This document shows positions 1 through 13,136 of a stretch of 64,000 bases of DNA, in pieces. The stretch's first letter is position 1. Each line of letters opens with the position of its first letter. Origin of the DNA: Mesodorylaimus sp. YZB2_4. Lineage: Eukaryota > Nematoda > Enoplea > Dorylaimida > Dorylaimidae. The stretch spans positions 310,001-374,000 of the forward strand of contig JASANH010000938.1 in assembly GCA_030248295.1 (NCBI GenBank), given 5' to 3'. The notes under the pieces were generated by a model, which saw only the letters and a program-made list of their open reading frames with translations, had not been told where the DNA came from and ran no database searches. The translations under genes were made by a program, and so were the position numbers.

Positions 1-3000
1 CAGCGACTTCATATCAAGGTCCTGGAATCAAGCCCATCATTCCCATTCCTTCCATACCAAGCTCAAGACAACGTACCACGTGCAAAATCGGCCTGTTTTG
101 TCCCAACGTGACCATACCGAGCCAATGTCCCAGATTTTTCAGTAAGGTACGATCTGAGAAATTGGCCACCGCCTTGTCGCTACGAAGAAGGATCTAAAAA
201 ACCCTTCGCGTCTGAGACAACGGTCGTCATTCGCACCATCCCACTCACCTTTATGTTCCGGAAAGTCTCTTTCATGATTAAATCATTCAACGGTTTACTG
301 TTCATTGATGCCACGAAATTCGAATACAGATTATGGAAATTCGATTCGGCGCTAACTCGTTTCATGACCAGATACTGGGCTAACCACGGTAAGTTCTCCT
401 CTTCGCCTAACAGCTCTTTCATCTCGACCACCTGCAAGGAAATATTGGATATCCCCATGAAATAACACCAGCCTAATCAATCTCCACCCTTAATTACCTT
501 CTGCGGCAAATTCGCCTGGCTAAGGTTGTTGAATAAAAATGCCACTTTTTCTTGAACATTCTCAGCCGGAAGCGGGAATTTACTTTCTTCCTTTTCTGTT
601 GCTTTTTCCAACGTCGTGATCGGAGTGCTATTGACCAACGATGGTTGCTGAAAGAAAAGACCAGTCCAAGACCGAAAATCCCAAACATACGCGAATAAAT
701 CAAACCTTTTTCGTCGTCGTACTCGTAATTGAACCCACACTGGTATCGGCGGCCGAGTTCGAACCACTTCCGACCGCCGATTGGGCGGCAGATGCGGTCG
801 TAGTGGATGGAGCAGACGCAGCAACGGGCAACGGAGCCACTTGCGACTGCGACCTAGCCGACGTCCACGAAGCTGGTGCCACTGGTGTTTCGCTTCGTAT
901 CATACTTGAAGGCGGATCTTCGCCACGTGACCCGTACGTCACAGCCTAAAAGCCAATCGATTTGACCTCGCAACACTCAGAATTTCAGCATAGACTCACA
1001 TCGATTATTTGTCGAGGCAATTGTTGAAAATGCGGGACTTGGGTCATGATGGCTTGGCAATAACGCGGGTAATTCTTCAGCTTGTTCTTGAATTGATCCA
1101 GTGCCGTCACACCGAAATAATACAGCTTTGAATGAGGTTCTTTCCTTAACGCCTCCAACACCACGCGTAATGCAAATAATACTGGCATCCCCCTAAAACG
1201 CACAGGCCTGTTACTCGAACCCGAGCCAAAAACATTCCGACTTACGTGACCAAATCATCTCGAATTACTCCGCCAAATAGCAAAGCTGTCGTTCCCAGTT
1301 CTCGGTCTGGATATTGCGCGAAAAATCTGTATTCCTCGAACAAGTTCTTCAGCATGCAACCGAACACGTCCTGAAAGCAAACGTTGGAGGATGACAATGA
1401 CAGAATGTTCGCTCAACATACCTTTTCACGTTTCACAGTCGAATCGCGAAATCGTTTCAAAATATCCAAGAACTGTTCGATCGACATGGATGGTTGCGGT
1501 GGTTGCGTATAGATCTGTTGGAAATAAGAGTTTGCTTCTTCTTGCACTTCATCCGGAAACGTTTGCGAAATGTCCGGGATACTGGAATCCGAAACCAACG
1601 GCTGCGACTGTTGTTGCTGAGACGCTTGCGGCAGATTCGAAGCAGCTAAAAGGCGAGGCACATGTTCGGGCCGAGTCAGCAGCAGCACTGCAAAGCAGCC
1701 AAGCTTCAAAACAGTAAAACTAACATGGCCGCGGTCCAGGAGCCAATAATGGATTAACGGCAGCGTTAGCAGCAAATCCAGCGCCCCATCCGCTGGCCGT
1801 CGGCATAGCTCTGAGCAAGCTAGACGATGCTACAATAAGACGGTACACACTGTTAGCAAGATCACACAAACACTTTTAATGTCCGAAACCAGGATGTATC
1901 TTTGTATTTCGCCCCTCCCCTCATTCTCTAAGGCGCCAAAAGCAAAAACACCTGGACCCAAACTTTTCTAGCTCAAGCGCAAACGGTATGGCGAATGTAC
2001 GAATCTTACCGACTCCATCCCCAGATCCACTGACGCCTTGCAGCAAACCGCGCGTCGGAGACTGCGATTGCTGAGGCAATATCGAAGTACCAAAAAGCGT
2101 CTGTCCGATGTTCAAGCTACCGAAATTTCCACCGATTCCCGACTGCGACGCGTCACTTGCAGAAGCCAATAAGGAATCGTACTGCTAAAAAACGAACACA
2201 AAACGCATAAGAAAATAAAAACAAGCAGATTATAAAATCTTACTCTCGAGAAGGGTGTGGGTGTTGTCGAGCCACCAATCGACGATGTAAAGCCGCTGCC
2301 AATGGCCGACGTTGAACTTTGCGATGCACCCCGCAGTAACGAAGCCACGGCACTACCGACAGGCGGAGTCTGGGAAACGGGTGCAACTGCTGACACCGCT
2401 CGGCTAGCCGCGAGACGATACTGGGTCGCCAATTGCGCAATCTCATTCGATAACGATGGCGACACTGAATTCGAAACTGCTTGTAGACTCGTCAAAATCG
2501 TCGAAACTATGTCTGATGGCAGTTGATTGACTCGGCCCGGATCTCCTCCACCATTCGCCAAACCGGGGCACCGCCGCTTGATTAGCTGAACTGAAGCTTG
2601 CACGAACGCCTCCTAAACAGGAACTCTGTCAGACATTGTGCCCAACCTAATTATGTCAACTTCGATCAACGACAATCCCTTTTGCAAGGTACCATTCTTA
2701 CCCCGTTTTCCTGAATACGATCAGCCAACCACTTGTCCAGTTTCAGATAGTCCCGTCGGGATGCTAAACAGGCTAGATCCAAGGCAAACCCATAATTTTG
2801 AACGTTGAACAAAGCTGGCAATGCCTAAAAGAGAACTCAGTCATACCAGAAATTCCACTCAATCCCCAGCAACATCTCACCTTCAACTTATGCGCCACTT
2901 CCAAGACCTTCGCCAACCGCAGCTGATCATCTGGCGTCTTGCAACACCACTCCACCATCGAGTGTAGAATGAGTACGTGAATCGATTGCTGAATTGGGGT

Positions 3001-5282
3001 CTAAAAAGTGCTTGAATCTCACATCCCGCCTAAGCAAACCCATAAGATTTCCCTTACCGATATATTCCAGGCGTAGGTGAAGACGGCTAGTCCTCCCGGA
3101 TGGCCAGCTAGGAAGATCGAGAACAAGTTCACCAACAGTTCTTGTCGGTGTGGAGTGATCGGTAACTAAAACAAGACAAGTCATACAGTCGAGTGCACAC
3201 TGCCAAGCCAGCACAAAATACTCACCGGCAACTGCAACAGGCCGATGCAGAGTAAGTCAGGGCAATTCTGGGCAGGATATCGAAAGCATTCATTGGCCGC
3301 GACATACAGTCCTGGACTGCCGCTCAATACCAGCAAGATTTCCAATAGTTCAAGCGATTTCCTATAAATTTAAACATTGAACGAGCAAAATTCCAACTAC
3401 AAAGCGGAACAATACCAAGTCAGGATTTCCTTATTCTCATCCGGCTGCGCCTTAAGCATCTCGGTGGATACTTGGCGATGGGGATAATCAGCGAAGCTGA
3501 ATATGTCGGGATTGCGCAATATTTGTTGAATCCAAGAAAGCTGAAATATAAAACCGGCAACGAGTCGTGGGTGTGTATGTGACAGCCAGTCTCTAACGCA
3601 CCTGCCCATCCTTGTTCGTCCATGGCCGATAGAGCAGCGCGATCGGGAATATCGTGTCACGCAAACCACGCAAAAGAGCCTTCGTCAACAAAATCAACCC
3701 CTCTCGATCTCGAACAACGAAGCCCGGTTGATCCAAATCGGCAATTATGTCGGACCAATTCAAATACGGACACTGAAAACCAAGAAAAATTTATGCCGAG
3801 CTAAATATAATCTAGTCCCGCTTACCATTTCGTGCAAAGTTTGCACGAAGCAGTCGACATTCCAGCTAGTGGCCACATCACCGTTCTTATCGTCCAGCCA
3901 TGACGATTGCACCTGAAACGGGCAGTGGGCGTTTGGTGACGCAATGCGAGACCAGGTTCCGACAGAACAGCTTACGTCCGCCATGACCACACCGTCCTTG
4001 AGCCCGTGGTGCGTGCGTACCATCATTGCCAGGACGTGTGCGACATTGCTGGCCGAAACCTCCGTCGCAATCAGAGCCTTCAGATGTTGACGGCATCGAT
4101 CCAAGTCGGTGGTGAATTCGTAACCAATATCTTGAATCTGCAGAGCCAGCGACCCAGTGATCGTCTTCACGCTTGATGTTTCCATTGCGACCGGATCGAA
4201 CAATCTTGGCAAGCCCCGTTCGCTAAGTAGATCGTCGCTTTCGTCGATGGTCGTTGAACCAGTCGGCGTGAGAAGAGGCAACAAAACGCACGGGATACTT
4301 TGCTGGGACGAGAAATCTGCAAGTAAAGCGACATCGATGCTAAGTTTCGTGGATATGCCGGAACCAAATTTCACCTCTTTTTAGTGCTGTTATAAAGCTG
4401 TCGGCAAGATCAGTGGAAACGCCAAACTGCTGGTCCTGGATTAAACTGGTCAGCAAAAAATGCAGCAAGTCGACGTTTGAGTCGTAAATGCCTGTTTCTT
4501 TGCTGGTTTCTAAAATTCAAAGTATCTTGACGTCTCTGCGGCTATTCTGGACAATACACTTTGGGGAAGGCCTGTGTGCGCTCAAGGCAAAATGATTGAG
4601 CGCCTTTGCGCAAGAATTAGCGTACACACCTTGATCGACGTATAGACTAATCAGCTCCGGAAATTTTTTCCGAACAACTTCCAAAGCAGCTTCACGGACT
4701 TCTGGTTTTGATGACCGAGTAAGCACAATCGCCAAGACGATTTCTTGAACTCGGGAAAGACGCAACCCTTTTAAAACTTGGCTTAATTGTACGCCCGATA
4801 ACTGAAAATGGGACATACTTAGACCGGCACACCAGCAACTGACTCATAATAGTCTTACTTTGCTCTGTTTCAACGGATTGTCGTAAGCGAAACAAAAACT
4901 CGAAACAAAACCGACCTTCGAAATCGATCGATTTAAATAATCTTTGAACAGCTGAATCTAAAGTCGCCACAATTACACACTGCTCAAGAGCTACATACAA
5001 ACTAATGGGGGTTTTACCTGGAACGATTCCTTAACCTGCCCTCGACTGTCGGCGCTGAAATCGAGCGCAGACAGAATACACCGTAGAAAATGGGTTTCGC
5101 TTTCGTAGCCCCAAATTTGAAACAGCTAAAAAATATACTATATTTAAACCTAACATACTTCGGAAAGGGTTTTATCTTACGTTTTGCAATTCAAGAACAG
5201 CGACCTTCGCAGTTTTCTTATTCAAATTGAAGACTAAATATTCGATTTCAGACAAAACAGCTGTGATGGGATCAAGTGTCAT
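1..5282 (-). CDS. CNOT1: CCR4-NOT transcription complex subunit 1, 5' half (partial)
   Basis: Scaffold of the cytoplasmic CCR4-NOT deadenylase, which shortens mRNA poly(A) tails. Many short exons on the minus strand translate collinearly with animal NOT1. The start [20 protein letters not shown] is at 5282. HEAT-like exons follow ([18 protein letters not shown] near 4.0 kb; [18 protein letters not shown] near 3.45 kb; IKRRCPGL near 2.57 kb). Then comes a Ser/Gly/Gln-rich linker (1.9-2.5 kb), the TTP-binding MIF4G region ([18 protein letters not shown] near 1.5 kb; [20 protein letters not shown] near 1.1 kb), and the start of the CAF1-binding MIF4G domain ([18 protein letters not shown] near 0.55 kb; [20 protein letters not shown] near 0.35 kb; [14 protein letters not shown] near 0.12 kb). 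The gene leaves the window at about residue 1,200 of roughly 2,400 in relatives, so the NOT9- and NOT2/3-binding regions are outside. I saw no broken frames. Identity is near certain; individual exon edges were not all fixed. Confidence 0.95.
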
Positions 5283-5755
5283 ATTTCGACGCAAGATGGT
5301 GATCGAAACCCGTACTACTCATTATCGAACGGTCAAGCTAGCTGGTTAAACGGCCATTTCAATAACGGACGTAAGAGACAAACCCTAACCCGCAAAATTT
5401 GGACATGCCTAGTCAACCAATCGAAACAAGGAAAGCGCACACTTCAGGTCCATCCAGCCGCTTATAACAAAATATGAGTTTCAGTAACACCCCTTCGGAA
5501 ACATTCAAAGCGCAAGAAAACACATTAACACCTTTTTTCTTCAAATAATTCCGACAGCTTTCAAATTTATTATCTTCGGGATATGTCTGGAATCGACAAA
5601 AGACTGTAAAAAATTATTATTTATCTGAAATGTAAATTTACCACGATGAGGCCTATTTCGATCGATTCTTGATTGTTTTGTTGGTTCCGTTGGTTGATCG
5701 GCGATTTCGATTGATCATTTGTGTCATTGAGTGAATATTAAACGATCGGCGGAAG
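5283..5755. promoter_or_regulatory. Divergent intergenic region of CNOT1 and NDUFS5
   Basis: The CNOT1 and NDUFS5 start codons point away from each other across 473 bp. The interval lacks a convincing ORF and must hold both 5' leaders and promoters unless long non-coding exons exist. A 17-bp sequence at 5706-5722 recurs upstream of TOLLIP. Several ATCGAT/TTGATC-type words lie nearby. The bidirectional promoter is an inference from geometry only. Confidence 0.5.
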
Positions 5756-6328
5756 ATGTCGACATCTGCCTTTTCATTTCCAGGCACTTCGAATTTCACG
5801 TCGCCGATTTTAGGATATTACACGCCCCTTTCCGATTTGGGGCAAAATATTGGTTCTTATCAAGGCTCCCTTTGCGAACAATTCGAATTAAATTTCTATC
5901 GATGCTGCGAAGCATTTGGTAAGGTTATCTGATAAGTGCAACTGATAAAGATGCAATCTATTCTGCTCTTTTGTTCAGGAATGATCGCATCGAAGCGAAA
6001 ATGCGATTTGGAATATCGTGACCTGTTGGAATGGTAAGTAATCAATGCAATGTCCGATTCTTACGTCTTCTAAAACTGCTTTCCTCTTTTAGCGTTTTTC
6101 AACATAAGCAGGTAAGTTTTCATTTTAGTAACTTTTCTTTTCAGTCCCATGATTTCTTTTTGCTCTTTTCAGATGAGCCGTATGCGAGCCATGCGCAAAG
6201 AACGTATGAAACAATTTTTGGAAGGCAAACTCGATCGCCCGTGGATGAAAAATCCTCCAAAACTGTTCGAGTTGCGTCCGGACTATTATTCACATCAACC
6301 CATCGTCCCGCCTCGCCCTTACAACTGA
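5756..6328 (+). CDS. NDUFS5: NADH dehydrogenase iron-sulfur protein 5 (complex I accessory subunit)
   Basis: A small intermembrane-space accessory subunit of mitochondrial complex I. Four exons (5756-5918, 5979-6033, 6093-6111, 6173-6328) join in frame to 130 residues. The twin CX9C signature is visible: the first pair is C-EQFELNFYR-C in exon 1, and the second is C-DLEYRDLLE-C in exons 2-3. They are separated by the AFG..ASKRK segment that corresponds to the GIG..RAEKE segment of the human protein. A basic tail follows (MRAMRKERMKQFLEGK), then a Pro-rich end (RPWMKNPPKLFELRPDYYS). Twin CX9C proteins are imported by the MIA40 pathway, so no cleavable presequence is expected and none is seen. 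Exon 3 is only 19 bp. Divergent from CNOT1. Confidence 0.88.
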
Positions 6329-6858
6329 TCCCCGTCGGCTGGCACGGGGCACTGATAATAGGTGTAGGCTAGACACGGACATTTTTCGAGACTGCCCTGG
6401 AGTGAAGGTACCAGTAGTGTTATAGATAACACCGACTGAGCAGTCATGTATTGAGGGTTTATGTAATGCTCATGCATTTCTAACAGTCATAGAATCATCT
6501 TTACTGGTCTTTACAACGTCCGTGGTTACTGGTCTCCGAAACGTGATTGGGTCGCGTATACAATTCTCCTTCCCAAGCAAGCAATGACGCCCTTTTCAAC
6601 AAAAATACATTGAAAACTTTTACAAACCCTATAAACCATGAAATATGAACATGATACTTTTCGAGGTATCAGCGCCATCCCGCTTCGCCACTACGATCAA
6701 GCAAGAAAGGTGATGCAGTAAGACAGCCAGAGCAGGGACATGTACACAAACCCCAGAGCTATCGCAACACTGTGCTTATTACACGAACAAAATGGATGCT
6801 ATTTCCAGACACTGCTGCACAGTAGGAATAAGACTGTCAATTCCAGCCGTAGCTACGC
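6329..6858. other. Intergenic space between convergent NDUFS5 and UBE2Q
   Basis: A 530-bp stretch between two convergent genes. It should hold both 3' UTRs. I see no further ORF, RNA gene or clear repeat. Confidence 0.6.
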
Positions 6859-8703
6859 TTAACCGTCTTCCTTCGCCGGCGTGAACCAACCTAGAACCAT
6901 CAAAAGTAGACTCCCCATGGAGTTAACAAGCTCGATTTCTTACCGCTTTTCTCGTGAATCTGAACAAGCGATTTGAAAGACTGTTGCGCTTTGGCCAAAC
7001 TATACTGCCCCTAAAACAAGTCGCAAACTTGACATGGCCGATTTGAGGCTTTACTCAATCATACTTACTCGAACGTCGAATTGAATGCGCGCTTTTCCTT
7101 TCACTAAAGTCGCGCTGATTTGAATGATCACAGCTTCGATGCTATAAACGCTGCTCCAGCCCTGAAATCATTTCCAGTCACGAGTGGCCAGGCAAACCCC
7201 TCAGAACACCATACCTGCTTGGTTAAAAGCTCCATGCAGATAGCGCCACCGCCCAACACAAATCCATTCGAAATACATGGCGATACGACGCGAACAAAAG
7301 GCGGGTCGAACGGAAACGAGTCCTAAAATCAACCATCGATTGCCAAAGTATCAAGAAAGTACTGATAATACCTTGAATGAAAAACTCATATGGATATAGT
7401 CTTGGCCTTCTTTCTTTTTCAATGTGATCAAATCTTGCGCTAATGGACTGTCAGGGTCGACTCTAGAACGAAGAATTCAATTCAAGTTCAAATTTTGATT
7501 TCGCAGACAAAAGTGGTTGGACCTCCACACCAAGAGGTTAGTCCCGCAAATAGCGCTGCCACCATGACTTACTTTTTTATGAAGACATTCCATTCGTACA
7601 AATTGTCATTCACCAATTCGACTTTATAAATTCCTAAAGCGAAAACTATGTTGATTGACAATCACACAAAAAAGTTATCGAAACCAACTAACCTTTTTTA
7701 TAATTTTCCGAGCGATATATATCACGTAGTTCCTTCATAAGCCTATCCGTAGCTGTAACCGAACCAGTCGGCACGCCACTCAAATGTTGCTGCCGTTGCA
7801 TTGCCTTCAATTTCTCCAATGTCTGCAATCCCTCGGGCGACATCTCAGCCTCTTCCGAAGCTTCTTCCTTCTTTGCTCTGGAAACAAGAGCACATAAACA
7901 AAGCAAGAGAGACGTAGTAAAGTTTTCTTACGGTGGATCTTCTTCCATATTATAGTGAAATTCATCATCGTCGTCGCTTTCCAAATCGCTTGTGTGCATT
8001 TCGTTTTTCTAAATAGCAAAGGCGTGGTTGTCAATGACTGGAAGAGTAGCACCTATCCTTTTCAGAAATAGAGAGCGTGTGAAGAGTAGATTTGATTTTG
8101 CTTTTGCCCAGCTGAAGACAATCCATCGTACCTGCGCTGTACTTTGATCATGGCCGAGACGGGCTATCTCAGAAGGCGGCGTCATATTGAACAACGTACA
8201 TAAACTGCTGATCAGCTTGTGCACTTGCGGTAATATCTGCAATTAAAGATATCAAGAAAACTTACGACGGGTAATCCACTTCACTTACGAAATTATCTAC
8301 AGAATCTGTCTCGCTCAGGACCGACAACGTGTGTGTTACTGCCTGCTCGTCCGATTCCGAAAACCAAACGGGAGGACTGGCCGGATAGTTCTCCTGCAAG
8401 AAAAAGTACCTACCTCAGGTCTAAAAGCTGACAGAATTTCTAAACCAAGGAGAAAGTTTAGAGTCAAATGCCCCGTCAGGTCTAGAAGTTCAGAAACACC
8501 ATCCTAACCACCCCCCGCGTCAAGAACGGTCACGTTACCATGATATTTGCCGTTATGCGTATTTTCTGTCCACTCGGACCAATAAAGCAGCAGGATATTT
8601 CATCTACCGTACATTCGGCGATTTGAAATCTTTCATGAGTGGGCGGGAAGAGACCTTCCAAAACTCGAAGATCAGCCTTGAGCTTATTCAAGCACGCTGC
8701 CAT
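6859..8703 (-). CDS. UBE2Q: Ubiquitin-conjugating enzyme E2 Q
   Basis: E2 enzyme that takes activated ubiquitin from E1 and passes it to substrates. The start [19 protein letters not shown] at 8703 opens the N-terminal RWD-like region ([20 protein letters not shown]). An acidic linker follows, then the family signature [20 protein letters not shown] near 7.72 kb. The UBC core reads [20 protein letters not shown] near 7.2 kb, where the Cys of [10 protein letters not shown] is the catalytic cysteine, then [20 protein letters not shown] and [20 protein letters not shown] last short intron joins to [10 protein letters not shown] and stop, matching the human C-terminus. The active site is intact. 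The gene is upstream of TOLLIP on the same strand; the roughly 500 bp gap argues against co-transcription. UBE2Q1 versus UBE2Q2 cannot be decided; a single ancestral copy is likely. Confidence 0.93.
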
Positions 8704-9212
8704 AGCGCGTTATCTTCGCCGAAATAATTTTCACCAAAACCTGCTCCACTCGGTTATACAATCAATTTAATTCGCCAAATTTCCACGCTTATTCTAACGG
8801 GCTTCAATTGGGAGCAATCAATTTTGCACTCGAGACAATCAGTCGCCTCGCAAAAAAAGGGCTGTCTGCAACAGGCAAATCCACACCCCATGCGCACACG
8901 CAATTATAAGAACATACTTGCCCCACAAGCACCGTGATGCTCAGGGTCGAATCAGACCCGCCAAATTTAAATGCAACGTACTCTTGATTGCAATTGTTTA
9001 TTCCCATACACAACCAGCACAGTCACTACAAAATATGTCTTTTGGAAATAAAGAAATCGCTGCATTCGAAAGACTACGCCTAAACATATAGTGAACCAGT
9101 CTGAAATTGCTCGTCATAAATAACAGCACAACACCAATTAAGTATTTCGTTCGTTCATTTCGAAAACAGCCATCCGAACCAAGTGCAAACCTTCACCAAA
9201 TCTGGATCTGCC
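8704..9212. other. Intergenic UBE2Q 5' region and TOLLIP 3' region
   Basis: A 509-bp gap. It must contain the UBE2Q leader and promoter and the TOLLIP 3' UTR. I saw no other gene or distinctive repeat. Confidence 0.55.
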
Positions 9213-10693
9213 TCAATCGGCCATCATGGAGACGAGCGCATTGGCGGCTGCGTCCTTGTTGCCCCGCTTCTCCTCGAGCACGCTCTTCACCACTTCGACG
9301 TCCACACTTGGGAACATTTCAGTCAGCTCCTTCACGTCTTCTTCCGTGAACATTGGTTGAGGTGGTTGAGGGTTTGGGTGCGCTGAAAACACAATATGAA
9401 CACAGGCGAAAATGGGGGGGTCGCCTTCGATTGCCTTACCGACAGGAGGGACGACACCACCGGGGACTTGGACAGGGACGCCAACGCCAGGAACCACGAC
9501 CGCGGGCTGATGTGGCTGGGTCATCGGAATGTAGGTCACGGGGGTCGCAGTTATCGGCTATAACAGCTATGCCATCAACAGAAACAGGACTTCGACCCAG
9601 AGCTGCTTACGTGCAGTGTCAAGACCAAGTTGATCATGCCTTCCTTCGACTCTCCTTGCTGACCTGACAAGCAGTACCAGTCGTCGATTGTGTCGCCATT
9701 GAACACGGATTCGGGGATGGTTATGTGGCCGTACGCCACGCGCTCATCAGTCGTGAATGCCCGCTAACAACAAAATGTGCTGACCAGTGCCCAGTCAGCA
9801 AGGCCATGCCCTCGAAGGCAATCAGTGAACTCACCTCGTCGTAGATTTCCAAATAAACTGCATCGATTCCGTTTGGCAAATAACTAAAAATGCAAATAGC
9901 AAGGCTGAGTTACTGCATGAGCTCCAAATACGTACCAATGAACCGTGCGGTTCCAATGCGGATTCTTGCCACCAGCTGGATCGGTCGGGGTTTCGAATAC
10001 CGTATTTCCAACGCGCACACGACAGTATGGATCCATCTTCATCAAGCCGTAGTTTTTCGTCAGGCGGGCCTAAAAATCGTCTTCGTCAGCAACTGGAAAA
10101 AGGGGCAAGCTGAAAGATACATTGCCAATGACGCATGGCAAACTAAAAGCGAGAATCTACACTGCGCAATCAGGAATACCTGTGCAACAGTGATACTGAG
10201 ACGGCCGCGAGTGTTCGGGGGAACGAATCCCGAATAGAAACCACCTCCGGCGACGGCAGGGGCATTCAGCTGTTGCTGCAAAGCACGAGCAGCTTGTTCA
10301 TCCAAAGCAATTTGCTGAAGATCCGCGCTGGTGCCGGCAGCAGTTAGCCGTAAGAAATCGGATGACAAGTCGCCGAGAAGGACCTAAAACCAGAATAGAA
10401 ATTATCGAACTGTAAGCAGGCCTAACTGACAAGTGGGCTTAACAAGTATGTCCACATGGACGCAGGAGATTCAGGGAGGCCTACCGTTGGCACAGCGCTG
10501 AGAGTTGCCGAAACTATATAGCCTAGTTGAGAGCAGTCATTTCCTTGATACAACAGATATGCCCCGATATGCCCCTGCCCACCCTCATATGTACCGTAAC
10601 TGCGTAGTCACGCCTAACACATTTTCCAACCTTACATACCTGTTTTCTTCTTTCACTAGTAGGAACTTTCGTTTGAGCGTTCGCCGAAGCCAT
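9213..10693 (-). CDS. TOLLIP: Toll-interacting protein (C2 and CUE domains)
   Basis: Endosomal adaptor that binds phosphoinositides through C2 and ubiquitin through CUE, linking Toll/IL-1 receptor signalling to trafficking. Exon 1 encodes [18 protein letters not shown]. The next exon carries the Tom1-binding region, [19 protein letters not shown] and [18 protein letters not shown]. The C2 domain follows: GRLSITVAQ, then [60 protein letters not shown] and [18 protein letters not shown] Pro/Val-rich linker leads to a C-terminal CUE domain, [20 protein letters not shown] then [20 protein letters not shown], with the MFP and di-leucine-like positions of ubiquitin-binding CUEs. All human TOLLIP modules are present in order. 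A 17-bp motif 60 bp upstream of the ATG is shared with NDUFS5. Confidence 0.95.
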
Positions 10694-13136
10694 TTCCTTG
10701 AATTACCACAAACTCAAACTCAAAATCAAAATTAGTTTCACAATTTGATTCGACAAATGATCAATCGAAGCAGCACTTTCGATTTCGATATCTGTCCGCT
10801 TTAGATCTGTTTGTTCAAGGCTATACTATATATGTGATAAATCACGTAATAGTATAGCCATGTGTTTGTTGATCCGCACATATTGCTTGGTGGGTAAAAT
10901 ATAGTTTAGGCCATTCAATGAAGTGTGCGCGAGAAACCCCGCCGAGTTTTTCAAGTCGCTTTGTTTGTTGTTTGCTTGCGTGTTGGTTGGGGGGACGTCA
11001 GCAGCTAGGCGTGGAGTGGAGAGATTTTCTTTCAAATGCCTTTTTTGCTGATGAAAGCGAAACCTATGACATCCTATAGATTTGGTGTACTTTCGAAGTA
11101 GGCGACTCACGAGATGGGGAAGGACTGATGACTCATCCATGGGGCATTGGGGCGTTTGAGTTTGAAATCTGACGGGTTTATGGATATGTATATCTGATCT
11201 CACCTCCCGGTATTATGATGCGCTTTGTTTTTTTTGGTGTAGATGATCATTCCGTGGAATTAGACACGTGCGATCTGGCAATTTTGCGTTTTCCTTGTAC
11301 TCAGTAAAATGTAGGGATATAGTCCTTAAACCTGATCAAGGTCTACGAAGGGGAGGCGGGCCGGGGGCGAGCTGCGCGCAATAGGGGGCGTTTGTTTTCG
11401 AGTGGACGTAACTAGACCGGCTCCATTTTTGTATATCTGACTAGTTTGAGTAAACTGTCTTTCTTTTCAGCCAGCGAAAACAAAACCGACACGTTTTTCA
11501 GCCGGTCTCGCTCCTTGCTCGTTGAAAAATTCATTACATATCAGAACGTATCAATAAGACAAGACCAAGTAATAATGGTAAGTGAGGGGCCGGGTGATAC
11601 GGGGATTAGTCTGTCTGGCTTGCGCCATCCGTGCCGGGTATGTACTGTACAGCAGTTTGTTGGGTCAGCATTGTGTAGGTTTTTGGGGTGATTTGACGCG
11701 ATGCAAGGAAGGTGAGCGGGTACAATGGTGGTTCTATTCGACCCTTATCAGCTTTTTGCAGTTGCCTGAGCAGACGACTTGAACAAATGCGGGGGGATTG
11801 ATTATTTGGGATTCGACGCAAGCTGTTCAGTTTTTCTATCTTTTCACGGATAACCTCCTGTCGTTATCGCAATCGTTCACCCGTTTGAGTGCTTGTGAGC
11901 ACGGTAAGATTTCGTATCGATGGGGCGAAAGCCACTTGGCTCGAACACGAGTCATGTTTGTTTAGCAGATGCATCTTCGAAATCGTGCTCTCTTCACATT
12001 GTTAGCATATGAACGTTCGTGATTCAGCGAAGAACGATGACTATGCTAGCTATTCGATCGCTGCACCACGTGCATGGGTGGAAGGGAATTGGGTTTTTCG
12101 CTCACTGCTCGTAGTATATTGTATTGCGTACACAATATGCATCAACGGTGTTTCCGCACACGGTGTCCGTCCTGGATGGAGCAAACGCCGTCATAGACCG
12201 CTTTCATATTCACCTAAGCAAGGCGTGTGCATTTCTGGTTGACTGATTCTGTTGCCAAAAACCTTCCTCGAATACTCCTCGTGGTTCAACGTCGGCCTCG
12301 TGTTCTTGAAAATGATTTACGCGAAGCCATCCCAATCGGTATGCCGAATAACAGCTTGACTAGCCCATGGGTTAGAAGTTGAACGGGGATTAATCTAAGC
12401 CTAAATGATCTTTCGGCAAGGGGACTGGATGCTAGAGCTCAGACTTGGCTTATTATTTGGTCTCGTATGTTGCATAGTCAACGTTGCTATCGAATTTCGG
12501 GGTTTAGTTAGGCTCGTTCGTTTTCCGATACAAACATCCTCTGCGCACTGACTAGTGTTGCCGTGTTTGTCCTTGTATACGACAAACTTGGTGTCATAGT
12601 AGTGCCAAATAATAACGCTCGTTTGAAAGAGATTCAATCCGAATTCGGTTGAGTCTAGAGCACGAGCGGACATGGTAAAAATCGGATGCATTTTAGGATG
12701 GCAAGTCGTGATGTGGTATCCTGAGCAGCTTTCCAATTTTAGGCAACTCTCTACCAACGTCGTGAGCAGTTTTTCAATGGCAATTCTCCGGCACCAGTCG
12801 CTCGCACAACCGTTCAAGCGTCCGATGGCAAATCGCAGTTGAATGGGGATCATAATGGTATGCATAAGTCATGCAGGATGTATGAGAAAGCGTTTTGAAA
12901 ACGTTTTTTTTGACCCGGGCTGCTTTTCTCATAGTGCATCTGTTTGGGATAGGGGTCCCTGCTGATGCTGTCCTGGATGTCCTTGAGCAGTACGCTGTGC
13001 AGCTGTAGAGGAAGGTGCTGCGAAGACGCCTTATTTGGGCACAGAATTAGCTGTTTGATGTGTCAACATAAAAACCACCTGCACGAGCGACCGGCTTTGA
13101 CGAATGTAATATATATTTGCTATTTTTTTCCTTCAG
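10694..13136. other. Septin and TOLLIP 5' intergenic region
   Basis: A 2.4-kb stretch between divergent TOLLIP and the first clear septin coding exon. A possible septin 5' exon lies at about 11450-11577: it has an acceptor-like TTTTCAG at its left and ends AATAATG followed by a strong GTAAGT donor. Splicing that ATG directly to the exon at 13137 puts the wrong frame into a stop, so this exon is at best untranslated or part of another isoform. No other gene is recognisable. Confidence 0.45.

Noticed and set aside
11446..11577. Coding first exon of the septin
   Set aside because: Direct splicing of its terminal ATG to the exon at 13137 gives the wrong frame and a stop after 14 codons, so it was kept only as a possible untranslated exon.
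12401..12865. 154-codon minus-strand ORF upstream of the septin
   Set aside because: No family resemblance and it lies in the likely septin 5' intron.
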